Source of the DNA: an uncultured Eubacteriales bacterium
GTDB lineage: Bacteria > Bacillota > Clostridia > Oscillospirales > CAG-272
Length of the DNA stretch: 64,000 nucleotides
Direction of reading: 5' to 3'
Assembly (NCBI GenBank): GCA_934796165.1
Contig: CAKVOU010000011.1
Span: 9,768-73,767, forward strand
Shown here: one piece after another, positions 27,088 through 35,064 of the stretch
How positions within the stretch are numbered: position 1 is the stretch's first letter
How the letters are laid out: every line of letters starts with the position of its first letter
Translations under genes and position numbers: made by a program
The notes under the pieces: generated by a model
Databases searched by the model: none
The model's input: the letters and a program-made list of their open reading frames with translations, nothing else
What the model was told of the DNA's origin: nothing

Positions 27088-27774
27088 ATGACAATTTATG
27101 CAGATGAAAAAAAGTTCAGCACCCGACGGATGGTTCTGATGGCGGTGTTCGTCGCCATGGCGTATGCCGTTCAGCTGGTGTTCCGGATCAAGGTGTTCGG
27201 ATTTCTGACGTTTGACGCAAAGGACGCGATCCTGACACTCGGCGCTATGGTGTTGGGACCGGTATCCGGAATCGTGATGGCTGTTCTGGTTGCCCTGATC
27301 GAGATGATCTCCGTCAGCGAGACGGCGTTCTGGGGCTTCCTCATGAACGCGGTGTCGTCCTCGGTCTTCGTTGCGCTTGCAAGCAGCATTTACAGAAGAA
27401 AGAAGTCGCTCAACACGGCGCTCCTCGGGCTTGCGGCAAGTATCCTTGCAACGACGGCTGTCATGCTTCTCATGAATATCTGGGTGACGCCGATCTATTC
27501 CGGCATGCCGACCAAGGAGATCGTGCGCATGATCCCGTCGGTGCTCCTGCCGTTCAATCTCACCAAGGCTGTGTTCAACGCGGCACTCGTTATGGTGCTT
27601 TACAAGCCGGTGACGATGGCGCTCCGCCGGATCCATGTGGTTTCCGGCTCTGCCGATTACCATATGAACCGCGTCAGTGTGCTGGTTCTGGTCGGCGGAC
27701 TTGTGGTTATCGCCGGGTGCGTTGTTGCGTTCCTCCTCGGCATGAACGGACATTTCGTCTTCGGTTCAAAATAA
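27088..27774 (+). CDS. ribU: Riboflavin ECF transporter S component RibU
   Basis: The 228-residue membrane protein is the riboflavin-binding subunit of an energy-coupling-factor transporter. It has about six hydrophobic spans; characteristic stretches are FGFLTFDAKDAILTLGAM near residue 38 (the substrate-site loop) and VLLPFNLTKAVFNAAL near residue 152. The shared ECF energising module (EcfA/A'/T) is not in the window. Control by the FMN riboswitch upstream fits the function. The best ribosome site, GGAGG, is 14 bases before the ATG and lies in a small hairpin (GCCTCCG/CGGAGGC), which might add translational control; that is inference. Confidence 0.92.
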   Translation: MTIYADEKKFSTRRMVLMAVFVAMAYAVQLVFRIKVFGFLTFDAKDAILTLGAMVLGPVSGIVMAVLVALIEMISVSETAFWGFLMNAVSSSVFVALASSIYRRKKSLNTALLGLAASILATTAVMLLMNIWVTPIYSGMPTKEIVRMIPSVLLPFNLTKAVFNAALVMVLYKPVTMALRRIHVVSGSADYHMNRVSVLVLVGGLVVIAGCVVAFLLGMNGHFVFGSK

Positions 27775-27778
27775 AGGG

Positions 27779-27807
27779 TTGATTTTCCGCGCCGGGTACG
27801 GTATAAT
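27779..27807 (+). promoter_or_regulatory. Promoter of the small export protein gene
   Basis: TTGATT (27779-27784), 17-base spacer, TATAAT (27802-27807), starting four bases after the ribU stop codon. Confidence 0.8.
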
Positions 27808-27964
27808 AATCGGGTGTATAGACCGTACCGGTGCGGAAGTCTGCGGTATCCCCGTCGGATTTCCCGGACGCACTGCCCGGGGGAAGGACCCCCAGCCCTG
27901 CCGACATCCCGCAATGCGGCAAAAACATTGATCCGCGGCGGATGCCGCGAGGAAGGAACCGCTT

Positions 27965-28477
27965 ATGGTTGAAGCCATCCAGAACTTCTTTCTGAATACG
28001 GTCGGCAAGGAGCTTTGCGTGTTTTTCTGCTCCATGATCCCGATCATCGAATTGCGCGGCGCGATCCCGCTCGGCATCGGGCTTGGACTTCCGTACTGGG
28101 AGACCTATCTGCTCGCGGTGCTCGGCAACATGATTCCGGTTCCGTTCATCCTGCTGTTCATCCGCAAAATCATTGAATGGATGTCAAAGTCGCGGGTGAA
28201 GTTTTTTCAGAAAGTTGCCGGGTTCCTCATCCGCAAGGCAGAGAAGAACCGTGAGAAGATCGAAAAGTATTCCTTCTGGGGCGTGACACTGTTTATCGCG
28301 GTGCCCCTGCCTGTCACCGGCGCGTGGACGGGCTCGCTCGTCGCGGCGCTGATCGACATGAAGTTCTGGAAGGCACTGCTCTCCGCACTGATCGGTGTGA
28401 TGATCGCGGGCGTTGTCGTTTCCGTCATCGTGTTCCTTGTGGCAAGCGGCGTGGAGTGGCTCCGCTTCTTTGCCTGA
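27965..28477 (+). CDS. COG2426/Sm_multidrug_ex family membrane protein
   Basis: The 170-residue product has four to five hydrophobic segments and the family motif MIPIIELRGAIPLGIG at about residue 24, plus LFIAVPLPVTGAWTGSLVAAL near residue 103, a re-entrant-loop-like segment. The family is labelled small multidrug export protein, but no transport substrate is firmly established. AGGAAGGA precedes the ATG. Its leader of about 150 bases is long and G+C-rich with several possible hairpins (GGCGGATGCCGC). Confidence 0.82.
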   Translation: MVEAIQNFFLNTVGKELCVFFCSMIPIIELRGAIPLGIGLGLPYWETYLLAVLGNMIPVPFILLFIRKIIEWMSKSRVKFFQKVAGFLIRKAEKNREKIEKYSFWGVTLFIAVPLPVTGAWTGSLVAALIDMKFWKALLSALIGVMIAGVVVSVIVFLVASGVEWLRFFA

Positions 28478-28520
28478 CGCTGTTTTTCCCGGTTTCGCGT
28501 TTTTTTCTTGTAATTACCTC

Positions 28521-28549
28521 TTGCAATCCGGAAGAATCTGTGTTACAAT
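28521..28549 (+). promoter_or_regulatory. Promoter of metK leader
   Basis: TTGCAA (28521-28526), 17-base spacer, TACAAT (28544-28549). Confidence 0.85.
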
Positions 28550-28578
28550 CTTATCGGATAAGTCAAAAACTGCACATT

Positions 28579-28712
28579 TCTTATCAAGAGTGACGGAGGG
28601 ATCGGCCCTTGGATGTCACAGCAACCTGCCCGCCCGGGCAAGGTGCTAATTCCGGACAGATGAGATCTGATTTGAGAAAAGATAGCTCTGTCGTGTCGGC
28701 AGAGCTTTTTTC
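28579..28712 (+). promoter_or_regulatory. SAM-I riboswitch (S box) of metK
   Basis: Begins TCTTATCAAGAGTGACGGAG and continues with GGGATCGGCCC, CAGCAACCTGCC, AAGGTGCTAATTCC and the 3' P1 strand near 28674. The terminator AGCTCTG...CAGAGCT (28684-28706) with a T run is the off state when SAM is bound. The 140 bases between terminator and metK contain more hairpins, including GCCGCC/GGCGGC directly before the ribosome site. Confidence 0.96.
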
Positions 28713-28854
28713 GTGGGAACGGTGCGACCGCTCCCGGAACAGGAAGTTCTTCGGGACAAAGAGGACCCGCGGCTGCGCGCGGGGAAAAGAAGTGCCTGCC
28801 GTAAGACGCGATCCGCAATTGATTTGAGCCGCCGCAGGCGGCGTGGAGGGTTTC

Positions 28855-30033
28855 ATGAAAAAAGTTCTGTTTACCAGTGAGTCCGTGACCGAGGGGCATC
28901 CCGATAAGGTCTGCGACAAAATTTCCGACGCAATCCTTGACGAACTGCTCCGTCAGGATCCCATGTCCCGTGTGGCGTGCGAAACCTTCTGCACGACGGG
29001 ACTTGTGACCGTCATGGGTGAGATCACGACCAAGGCGTATGTGGACATCCAGAAGATTGTCCGCGATACCGTGCGCGACATCGGTTACACGAGAGCCAAG
29101 TTCGGCTTTGACTGCGACAGCTGCGGCGTGCTTTCCTCAATCCACGAGCAGTCCCCCGACATTGCGCTCGGTGTGGACAAGTCCTTTGAAGCCAAGGCAG
29201 GGGAGAGCGACGGATTGGATACCGGTGCCGGCGATCAGGGGCTGATGTTCGGCTACGCCTGCGACGAAACGCCCGAATTGATGCCGCTTCCGATCTCTCT
29301 TGCGCACAAGCTTGCAAAGCGCCTGACCGATGTCCGCCGCGACGGGACCCTGGATTACCTCCGTCCCGACGGCAAGACCCAGGTGACAGTGGAGTATCAT
29401 GACGGCGTTCCCGTGCGGGTGGATACCGTGGTCGTTTCCGCTCAGCACAGCGAAGCGGTGACCCTGGAGCGTATCCGCGAGGATATCATTGCAAATGTAA
29501 TCAAGCCGATCATCCCCGCAGAACTGCTTGACGGGAAAACCAAAATCTATGTCAACCCCACGGGACGGTTCGTCATCGGCGGACCTGCCGGCGACACGGG
29601 ACTGACGGGACGCAAGATCATCGTCGATACCTACGGCGGGTACTCCCGCCACGGCGGCGGAGCGTTCTCCGGCAAGGACCCGACCAAGGTGGACCGTTCC
29701 GCATCCTACGCGGCAAGATACATTGCCAAGAACGTGGTTGCGGCAGGACTCGCGACGCGTTGCGAGGTGCAGGTCGCTTATGCAATCGGTGTCGCAAAGC
29801 CGGTCTCCGTGATGGTAGATACCTTTGGAACCGCCAAGGTGGACGAGGAGGCGATCTCCCGCGCAATCCTCGAAGAGGTCGATCTGCGTCCCGCGGCAAT
29901 CATTGAGCGGTTCGATCTGCGCCGTCCGATTTATTGCCAGATTGCGGCATACGGGCATATGGGCAGAGAGGATCTGGACCTGCCCTGGGAGAAGCGCGAC
30001 CTCGCGCCGGTTCTGAAGGCAAAACTGCTGTAA
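28855..30033 (+). CDS. metK: S-adenosylmethionine synthetase
   Basis: The 392-residue enzyme makes SAM from methionine and ATP. Motifs GHPDKVCDKISDAILD near residue 14, GAGDQGLMFGYA near residue 125 and GGGAFSGKDPTKVDRSA near residue 266 are intact. The start MKKVLFTSES at 28855 was chosen because GGAGGG lies just upstream; an in-frame ATG 12 bases earlier lies before that site. Feedback control is through the SAM-I leader. Confidence 0.98.
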   Translation: MKKVLFTSESVTEGHPDKVCDKISDAILDELLRQDPMSRVACETFCTTGLVTVMGEITTKAYVDIQKIVRDTVRDIGYTRAKFGFDCDSCGVLSSIHEQSPDIALGVDKSFEAKAGESDGLDTGAGDQGLMFGYACDETPELMPLPISLAHKLAKRLTDVRRDGTLDYLRPDGKTQVTVEYHDGVPVRVDTVVVSAQHSEAVTLERIREDIIANVIKPIIPAELLDGKTKIYVNPTGRFVIGGPAGDTGLTGRKIIVDTYGGYSRHGGGAFSGKDPTKVDRSASYAARYIAKNVVAAGLATRCEVQVAYAIGVAKPVSVMVDTFGTAKVDEEAISRAILEEVDLRPAAIIERFDLRRPIYCQIAAYGHMGREDLDLPWEKRDLAPVLKAKLL

Positions 30034-30067
30034 TTTTTTGCGGTGCAGCCCCGTGTGCAACCGCTCA

Positions 30068-30109
30068 CACCTCCCGCTTTCGTTTTCATACACTGAAAAC
30101 GGGGAGGTG
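30068..30109 (+). terminator. Hairpin after metK overlapping the next ribosome site
   Basis: CACCTCCC...GTTTTCA pairs with TGAAAAC...GGGAGGTG. The 3' arm is the ribosome binding site of the next gene, so the hairpin may limit its translation as well as end the metK message. Confidence 0.5.
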
Positions 30110-30114
30110 ACGGG

Positions 30115-30441
30115 ATGGAATATCCGGTCTGGATACAGGTGATCATTGCGCTGTTTGCGGTCTTCGGAGTGTACGCGATGCTCCGCGTTCTTGCCGAAGC
30201 GATTTTTGCTTCGGGGAATATCGGCGTTGCGGTGCACGTCCGCACGGGGGCGGATGTTCTTTTGCTTGAAGGAATGATCAAAGAGGCGGCGGATACGGTG
30301 TCTGTCCGGAAAAAACAGCCCTTGATGGTGCTGTTCTATCCGGAGGCGGCAAGACGGGCGTTCGATGAAAGCGGCGTGCCGGTCGCGGACGTCCGGGAGC
30401 TGCTTGTGCGCTATCATGCAAATTACTGTCTGACGGAATAA
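30115..30441 (+). CDS. Small membrane-anchored protein, unknown function
   Basis: The 108-residue product has one N-terminal membrane span (VWIQVIIALFAVFGVYAML) followed by a soluble domain with alternating hydrophobic strands (VAVHVRTGADVLLLEGMI, QPLMVLFYPEA). I do not recognise the family. GGGGAGGTG lies upstream of the ATG but inside a hairpin. It precedes recD2 by 15 bases and may be its operon partner. Confidence 0.65.
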   Translation: MEYPVWIQVIIALFAVFGVYAMLRVLAEAIFASGNIGVAVHVRTGADVLLLEGMIKEAADTVSVRKKQPLMVLFYPEAARRAFDESGVPVADVRELLVRYHANYCLTE

Positions 30442-30456
30442 AAAGGAGGTGCCGGG

Positions 30457-32700
30457 ATGGCGGAACGGACGGACAATACGGATGAACGCGGATTGATCAG
30501 TATGACGGGAACCGTGGAATCCGTGATCTATTCCAACGAGGAAAACGGTTACGCCATCTGCGACCTCGGCACCGAAGACGACGAGATCGTGACCATCGTC
30601 GGCACGCTCCCGTATATCGGCGAGGGCGACCATGTGACGGTGTTCGGCAGATGGGTACATAACCCCAAATACGGACGGCAGTTCCGGGTGGAGCAGTATG
30701 AAAAGAAGCTCCCTGCGGATACGGCGTCCATTTTGCGTTATCTGTCCTCCCGCACGGTGCGGGGGATCGGTCCCAAAACGGCGCAGAAAATCGTGGATGC
30801 GTTCGGCACGGATACGTTTGATGTGATTGAGAATCATCCCGACTGGCTGGAGCAGGTCGGGATCTCGGGGAAGAAGGCGCAGGCGATCTCGGAGGATTTC
30901 CGGGAAAAATCCGGCATCCGTTCCGCCATGATGTTCTTCCGCGACTATTTCGGCGCGGCGCTGACCGTCCGGATCTATCGGAAGTGGGGCTCCGGCGCGG
31001 TGGAGATCGCCCGGAACTGCCCGTACCGGCTGTGCGAGGAGATCGAGGGCATCGGTTTTGAGAAAGCCGATGCGATGGCGGACAAGCTGGGACTGTCCCG
31101 TGATTCCGAAGAAAGAGCAATGAGCGGGCTTTTGTATCTTCTGAATTCCAATGCGGCGCAGAACGGACACGTCTGCCTGCCGCGGGAAAAGCTGATTGCC
31201 GCCGGCGCAAAGATGCTGACGATCAGTGAGGAGAGCGCAGCAGACGCGGTGAAGAAGCTGCTTGCCGCGGGAAAGCTCAAGGTCTCGGTGTTCGGCGGCG
31301 AATCCTATATTTACACCGCCGCGGCATATGACAGCGAGTGTTACATTGCGGAGAAGCTGGAGTTGATCGACAAGCTCTGCGTCCGCCCCGACGTGGAGGA
31401 TGTATACGGCTTTATCCGGAGAGAAGAAGCGGGGAGTGGCATGGAGTACGCCGAACTGCAACGCAAGGCGATCTACGATGCGCTGTCAAACGGCGTGCTC
31501 ATCCTGTCCGGCGGTCCCGGCACGGGTAAAACGACCGTTGTGCGTGCGCTTCTGCATATTTTCAGAAGTCTGGATTTCAAGGTCGCCCTGACCGCTCCCA
31601 CGGGCCGCGCGGCAAAGCGCCTGTCCGAGTCCACCTCGTGGGAAGCCAAGACCATTCACCGCCTGCTTGAAATGGAATACGACGGGAACGCTCCCGAATC
31701 CTCCGGGTTCCGGCGGGACAGTCACAATTATCTGGAGGAGGATGTCATTATCGTCGATGAGGCATCCATGGTGGACAATGCCCTCATGAGCGCACTGCTC
31801 AAGGCGATCAAGCCGGGCGCGCGGCTCATCATCATCGGGGACGCGGACCAGCTACCGAGCGTCGGTGCGGGGAACGTTCTCCGCGACCTCATCTCGTCCG
31901 GGCATTTCGCGACTATCCTGCTCACCGAAATTTTCCGGCAGGCGGAAAAGAGCCTCATTGTCACCAACGCGCACGCGATCAACGAGGGACGGATGCCGCA
32001 GCTCGATATCAAGGACCGGGATTTCTTTTATCTGCCGCGCGGGAATGACCGCGAGATCGCCATGACGGTGGCGGATCTTTGCCGCAACCGTCTGCCGCGT
32101 GCTTACGGCGAGATTGCCGAAACCGGGACGCAGGTCATCACGCCGTCCCGCAAGGGCGAGGCGGGAACCGAAAATCTCAATCTGCTTTTGCAGAGTTGCC
32201 TCAATCCCCCTGCGAAGAACAAGCGCGAGTTTGTTCACCGCGACCGGGTTTTCCGCGAGGGCGACCGCGTGATGCAGATCCGCAACAACTACGATCTTTC
32301 CTGGACGCGCGGCGTGCGCGATGAGGGAACCGGCGTGTTCAACGGGGACATCGGAACCGTCATGACGGTTGATCCGGTGGAAAAACGCATGGAGATCTGC
32401 TTCGACGAACGGACGGTGTTCTATGACTTCTCGCTTGCCGAGGATCTGGAGCATGCATGGGCAATCACGGTACATAAAAGTCAGGGTAGTGAGTACCCCA
32501 TCGTGATCATCCCGCTGTATCAGGCGCCGCCGCTTCTGCTCACGCGCAACCTCTTTTATACCGCCGTGACTCGTGCGGAGCGGATGGTGATCTTAGTCGG
32601 CAGAGAGGAGATCGTCCGTACTATGGTGGAGAATAACCGCCAGTCCATGCGCTATACGGGGCTTGCCTGCCGGCTTGCCGGGACGGAGGGGAAGGCATGA
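30457..32700 (+). CDS. recD2: SF1B DNA helicase RecD2
   Basis: The 747-residue product is the RecD-like 5'-3' helicase of Gram-positive bacteria, working in repair without RecBC. An N-terminal OB-like domain (about residues 15-90) is followed by a helix-hairpin-helix (VRGIGPKTAQKIVDAF). The helicase core has Walker A GGPGTGKTT at about residue 350, Walker B VIIVDEASM near residue 430, GDADQLPSVG, and the C-terminal HKSQGSEY and YTAVTRAE motifs. GGAGGTG precedes the ATG. Its stop codon overlaps the comF start (ATGA), so the two are translationally coupled. Confidence 0.96.
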   Translation: MAERTDNTDERGLISMTGTVESVIYSNEENGYAICDLGTEDDEIVTIVGTLPYIGEGDHVTVFGRWVHNPKYGRQFRVEQYEKKLPADTASILRYLSSRTVRGIGPKTAQKIVDAFGTDTFDVIENHPDWLEQVGISGKKAQAISEDFREKSGIRSAMMFFRDYFGAALTVRIYRKWGSGAVEIARNCPYRLCEEIEGIGFEKADAMADKLGLSRDSEERAMSGLLYLLNSNAAQNGHVCLPREKLIAAGAKMLTISEESAADAVKKLLAAGKLKVSVFGGESYIYTAAAYDSECYIAEKLELIDKLCVRPDVEDVYGFIRREEAGSGMEYAELQRKAIYDALSNGVLILSGGPGTGKTTVVRALLHIFRSLDFKVALTAPTGRAAKRLSESTSWEAKTIHRLLEMEYDGNAPESSGFRRDSHNYLEEDVIIVDEASMVDNALMSALLKAIKPGARLIIIGDADQLPSVGAGNVLRDLISSGHFATILLTEIFRQAEKSLIVTNAHAINEGRMPQLDIKDRDFFYLPRGNDREIAMTVADLCRNRLPRAYGEIAETGTQVITPSRKGEAGTENLNLLLQSCLNPPAKNKREFVHRDRVFREGDRVMQIRNNYDLSWTRGVRDEGTGVFNGDIGTVMTVDPVEKRMEICFDERTVFYDFSLAEDLEHAWAITVHKSQGSEYPIVIIPLYQAPPLLLTRNLFYTAVTRAERMVILVGREEIVRTMVENNRQSMRYTGLACRLAGTEGKA

Positions 32701-33623
32701 AGCAGTTCTTCAGGTATCTTTTGTTTCCGCCGGTCTGCGTCGGCTGCGGTGAGCGGTTCGATCTGTTCTCCGAGGAGGAGATCCCTGTGTTCTGCCTCAA
32801 GTGCCGGGTAAAATGGGAGAATGAACTGTCCCGCAGCTGCGACGTGTGCGGACGCGTGCTGCCGCTTTGTACCTGCATGCCGGATGTGCTCCGCGCGGCG
32901 GGAACTGCGGCGCTTCATAAGCTCTGCCGGTATGAGCCGGAGCACCGTTCGTCCGTCGGGTCGCATACTGTGCTAACCCTCAAGGACCGACGGGTCCCGC
33001 GCGCCTTTCGCTTTCTCGGCGATGAGCTTGCCCGCGGACTGACGAAGGATTATTCGAAAGAAGACACGCTCGTGACTTATGTTCCGCGAAGCCGCCGGGC
33101 GCAGGAACGCGCCGGGTTCGATCAGGGACTGGAATTGTCCCTTTCAATTGCGGCGAGCGGCGGGTACCGGCATTTGAAACTGTTTTCCCGCAAGGGCGGC
33201 AGAGAACAAAAGCAACTTTCTGCCGCGGAACGTCTTGAAAACGTGCGCCGATCGGTGCGCCTGTTGCCCGGTTCCGGGGAAAACGGCGATGCCTCTCTTC
33301 TTGCCGGGAAGACCGTCCTCCTCGTGGACGACGTGGTGACGACCGGTGCTACGATGGCAGTCTGTACCGAGTTGTTACTTGCGGCTGGCGCCGGGCGGGT
33401 CGTCGGTGTGTGCGTGGCTGTTGATTTCCGCGGAGAAGACGGGGACCCGGATGACCTCGAAGACCAATTTGACGGGACCGACGTGCCGGAGACGGAAGAT
33501 ATGGTTGGTGCCGGAGGCGAGAGCGGTATGCCGGATGCGGAAGGTATCGCTTACGCGGAAGATGCGGTTGACGCAGAGGACGGGAAGTCGCAGAGGCGAC
33601 ATAAAATTCCCGGCACGGATTGA
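32697..33623 (+). CDS. comF: ComF family phosphoribosyltransferase-like protein
   Basis: The 308-residue product has the N-terminal zinc-finger-like pattern CVGCG...CLKC...CDVCG of ComF proteins and a C-terminal phosphoribosyltransferase fold with the PRPP loop VLLVDDVVTTGAT at about residue 208. ComF helps DNA uptake and recombination in competent bacteria; many non-competent species also carry it. The last 65 residues are an acidic tail (PDDLEDQFDG, PETEDM, YAEDAVDAEDG) beyond the normal end. It overlaps recD2 by four bases. Confidence 0.88.
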   Translation: MKQFFRYLLFPPVCVGCGERFDLFSEEEIPVFCLKCRVKWENELSRSCDVCGRVLPLCTCMPDVLRAAGTAALHKLCRYEPEHRSSVGSHTVLTLKDRRVPRAFRFLGDELARGLTKDYSKEDTLVTYVPRSRRAQERAGFDQGLELSLSIAASGGYRHLKLFSRKGGREQKQLSAAERLENVRRSVRLLPGSGENGDASLLAGKTVLLVDDVVTTGATMAVCTELLLAAGAGRVVGVCVAVDFRGEDGDPDDLEDQFDGTDVPETEDMVGAGGESGMPDAEGIAYAEDAVDAEDGKSQRRHKIPGTD

Positions 33624-33648
33624 TTTTTGCCGGGAAGTCTGCTATAAT
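33620..33648 (+). promoter_or_regulatory. Promoter of mreB
   Basis: TTGATT (33620-33625) overlaps the comF stop codon; 17-base spacer; TATAAT (33643-33648). Confidence 0.82.
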
Positions 33649-33717
33649 AAATCTGTTACCCGATCCGGGAAATCCGGGATCGGAAATAACGGGCGTTTGC
33701 CCGGGAAGGAGCCGCCG

Positions 33718-34818
33718 ATGGGAAAACTCACGGAATTTTTCAAAAAACTGTTTTCGGGAAAAATCCGCGTCAGCCGGGACATCGGCATTGACCTCGGTAC
33801 CGCGACGGTTCTCGTATATGTGGAGGGCAAGGGCATTGTGCTCAAGGAGCCTTCCGTGGTTGCGGTGGATACCATGACGGACAAGGTGTTTGCGGTCGGC
33901 AGGGAAGCGCAGCAGATGCTCGGCAGAACACCGGAAAACATCACCGCGTTCCGTCCGCTCCGGGACGGAGTCATCAGTCAGTACGAGATCACTCTCAATA
34001 TGCTGGAGCATTTCATCCGCCGCGCCTGCAAGAATATTGTGTTTCAGCCGCGCGTGGTTATCTGTATCCCGTCGGGCATTACCGATGTGGAGGAACGCGC
34101 CGTGCTTCAGGCAGGACGTGACGCCGGCGCAAGGCGTACCTACCTGATCGAGGAACCGCTTGCCGCGGCAATCGGCGTAGGCATTGATATTTCCGCGCCC
34201 GTCGGTCACATGATCGTAGACATCGGCGGCGGCACTACGGACGTTGCCGTAATCTCGCTCGGCGGGATCGTTGTCTCGAAGTCCGTCCGCATTGCAGGCG
34301 ACAAATTCGATGAAGCAATCATGAAATACGTTCGCCGCAAGTACAATGTGCTGATCGGTGAGCGTACTGCGGAAATGGTCAAGATCCGCATCGGCACCGT
34401 GCATGACCGGCGACCGGGAGAGAATCTGGAAGTCAAGGGCAGGTCGCTTGCCGACGGACAGCCCAAAGTGATTACTCTGTCTTCAAGAGAAATGATCGAA
34501 GCGCTTGCCGAGCCGGCATCTGCCGTGCTCGATGCGATTTATTCGGTCATTGAGCGTACCCCGCCGGAGTTGATCGGCGATATTATGAAATACGGCATGA
34601 TCCTGACCGGCGGCGGAAGCCGGCTTTCCGGTCTTGATCAATTGATTACCGGGGCGACCGGCATCCGCGCCCGTGTCGCAAAAGACCCGGAATCCTGCGT
34701 GGCAATGGGGACCGGGCGCGCGCTTTCGTTTCTGGAGCATCTGCCGGAGGGTACCATCCGCATTTCCGACGAGAAAATTCCGGTACATCATACCGGGTCG
34801 GAGCGCGGCGCCCGCTGA
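33718..34818 (+). CDS. mreB: Rod shape-determining protein MreB/Mbl family
   Basis: The 366-residue actin homologue organises side-wall synthesis. The phosphate-1 motif IGIDLGTATVLVYVEGKG is near residue 22; VVICIPSGITDVEERA, MIVDIGGGTTDVAVISLGG and ILTGGGSRL are in place. An amphipathic, basic N-terminal stretch (KLTEFFKKLFSGKIR) precedes the fold and may be a membrane anchor. The start at 33718 follows AAGGAG. It stands alone: no mreC or mreD gene follows, so it could be the Mbl or MreBH paralogue. One of the GCGACTTCCGCC stem-loops lies downstream. Confidence 0.92.
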   Translation: MGKLTEFFKKLFSGKIRVSRDIGIDLGTATVLVYVEGKGIVLKEPSVVAVDTMTDKVFAVGREAQQMLGRTPENITAFRPLRDGVISQYEITLNMLEHFIRRACKNIVFQPRVVICIPSGITDVEERAVLQAGRDAGARRTYLIEEPLAAAIGVGIDISAPVGHMIVDIGGGTTDVAVISLGGIVVSKSVRIAGDKFDEAIMKYVRRKYNVLIGERTAEMVKIRIGTVHDRRPGENLEVKGRSLADGQPKVITLSSREMIEALAEPASAVLDAIYSVIERTPPELIGDIMKYGMILTGGGSRLSGLDQLITGATGIRARVAKDPESCVAMGTGRALSFLEHLPEGTIRISDEKIPVHHTGSERGAR

Positions 34819-34869
34819 CGGTACCGCGGGAAGAAGGAATCCGTCATCCGGAAGGGCAGTTTTCGCGCC

Positions 34870-34970
34870 GCCGGGGGGCGACTTCCGCCCGCGCTTGCCG
34901 GCTCTTCGCCCGCAAAGCACCCCGGTTTCTTCATCTCCCCGAGCCGTACCGCGGACTTCCGCCGCCCCCT
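34870..34970 (+). repeat. Intergenic stem-loop repeat, copy A
   Basis: Contains GCGACTTCCGCC (34878-34889) and GCGGACTTCCGCCGCCCCC (34951-34969); the two ends are complementary (GCCGCCGGGGGGCG with GCCCCCTCGGCAGC, two mismatches). It lies between mreB and pepD. Copies B, C and D are at 44101, 49885 and 55420. Confidence 0.75.
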
Positions 34971-35064
34971 CGGCAGCTTTCTCCCTCTCCTCCTTTGAAT
35001 TTTTCCGACCTCTTTGCCTCCACTTCACCGGGAATCGTATTTGTCAGAAAGAAGGTTGAACCTC

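Noticed and set aside
27833..27842. GCGGAAGTC after ribU as a reverse-strand repeat copy
   Set aside because: Only about ten bases match and no stem surrounds it.
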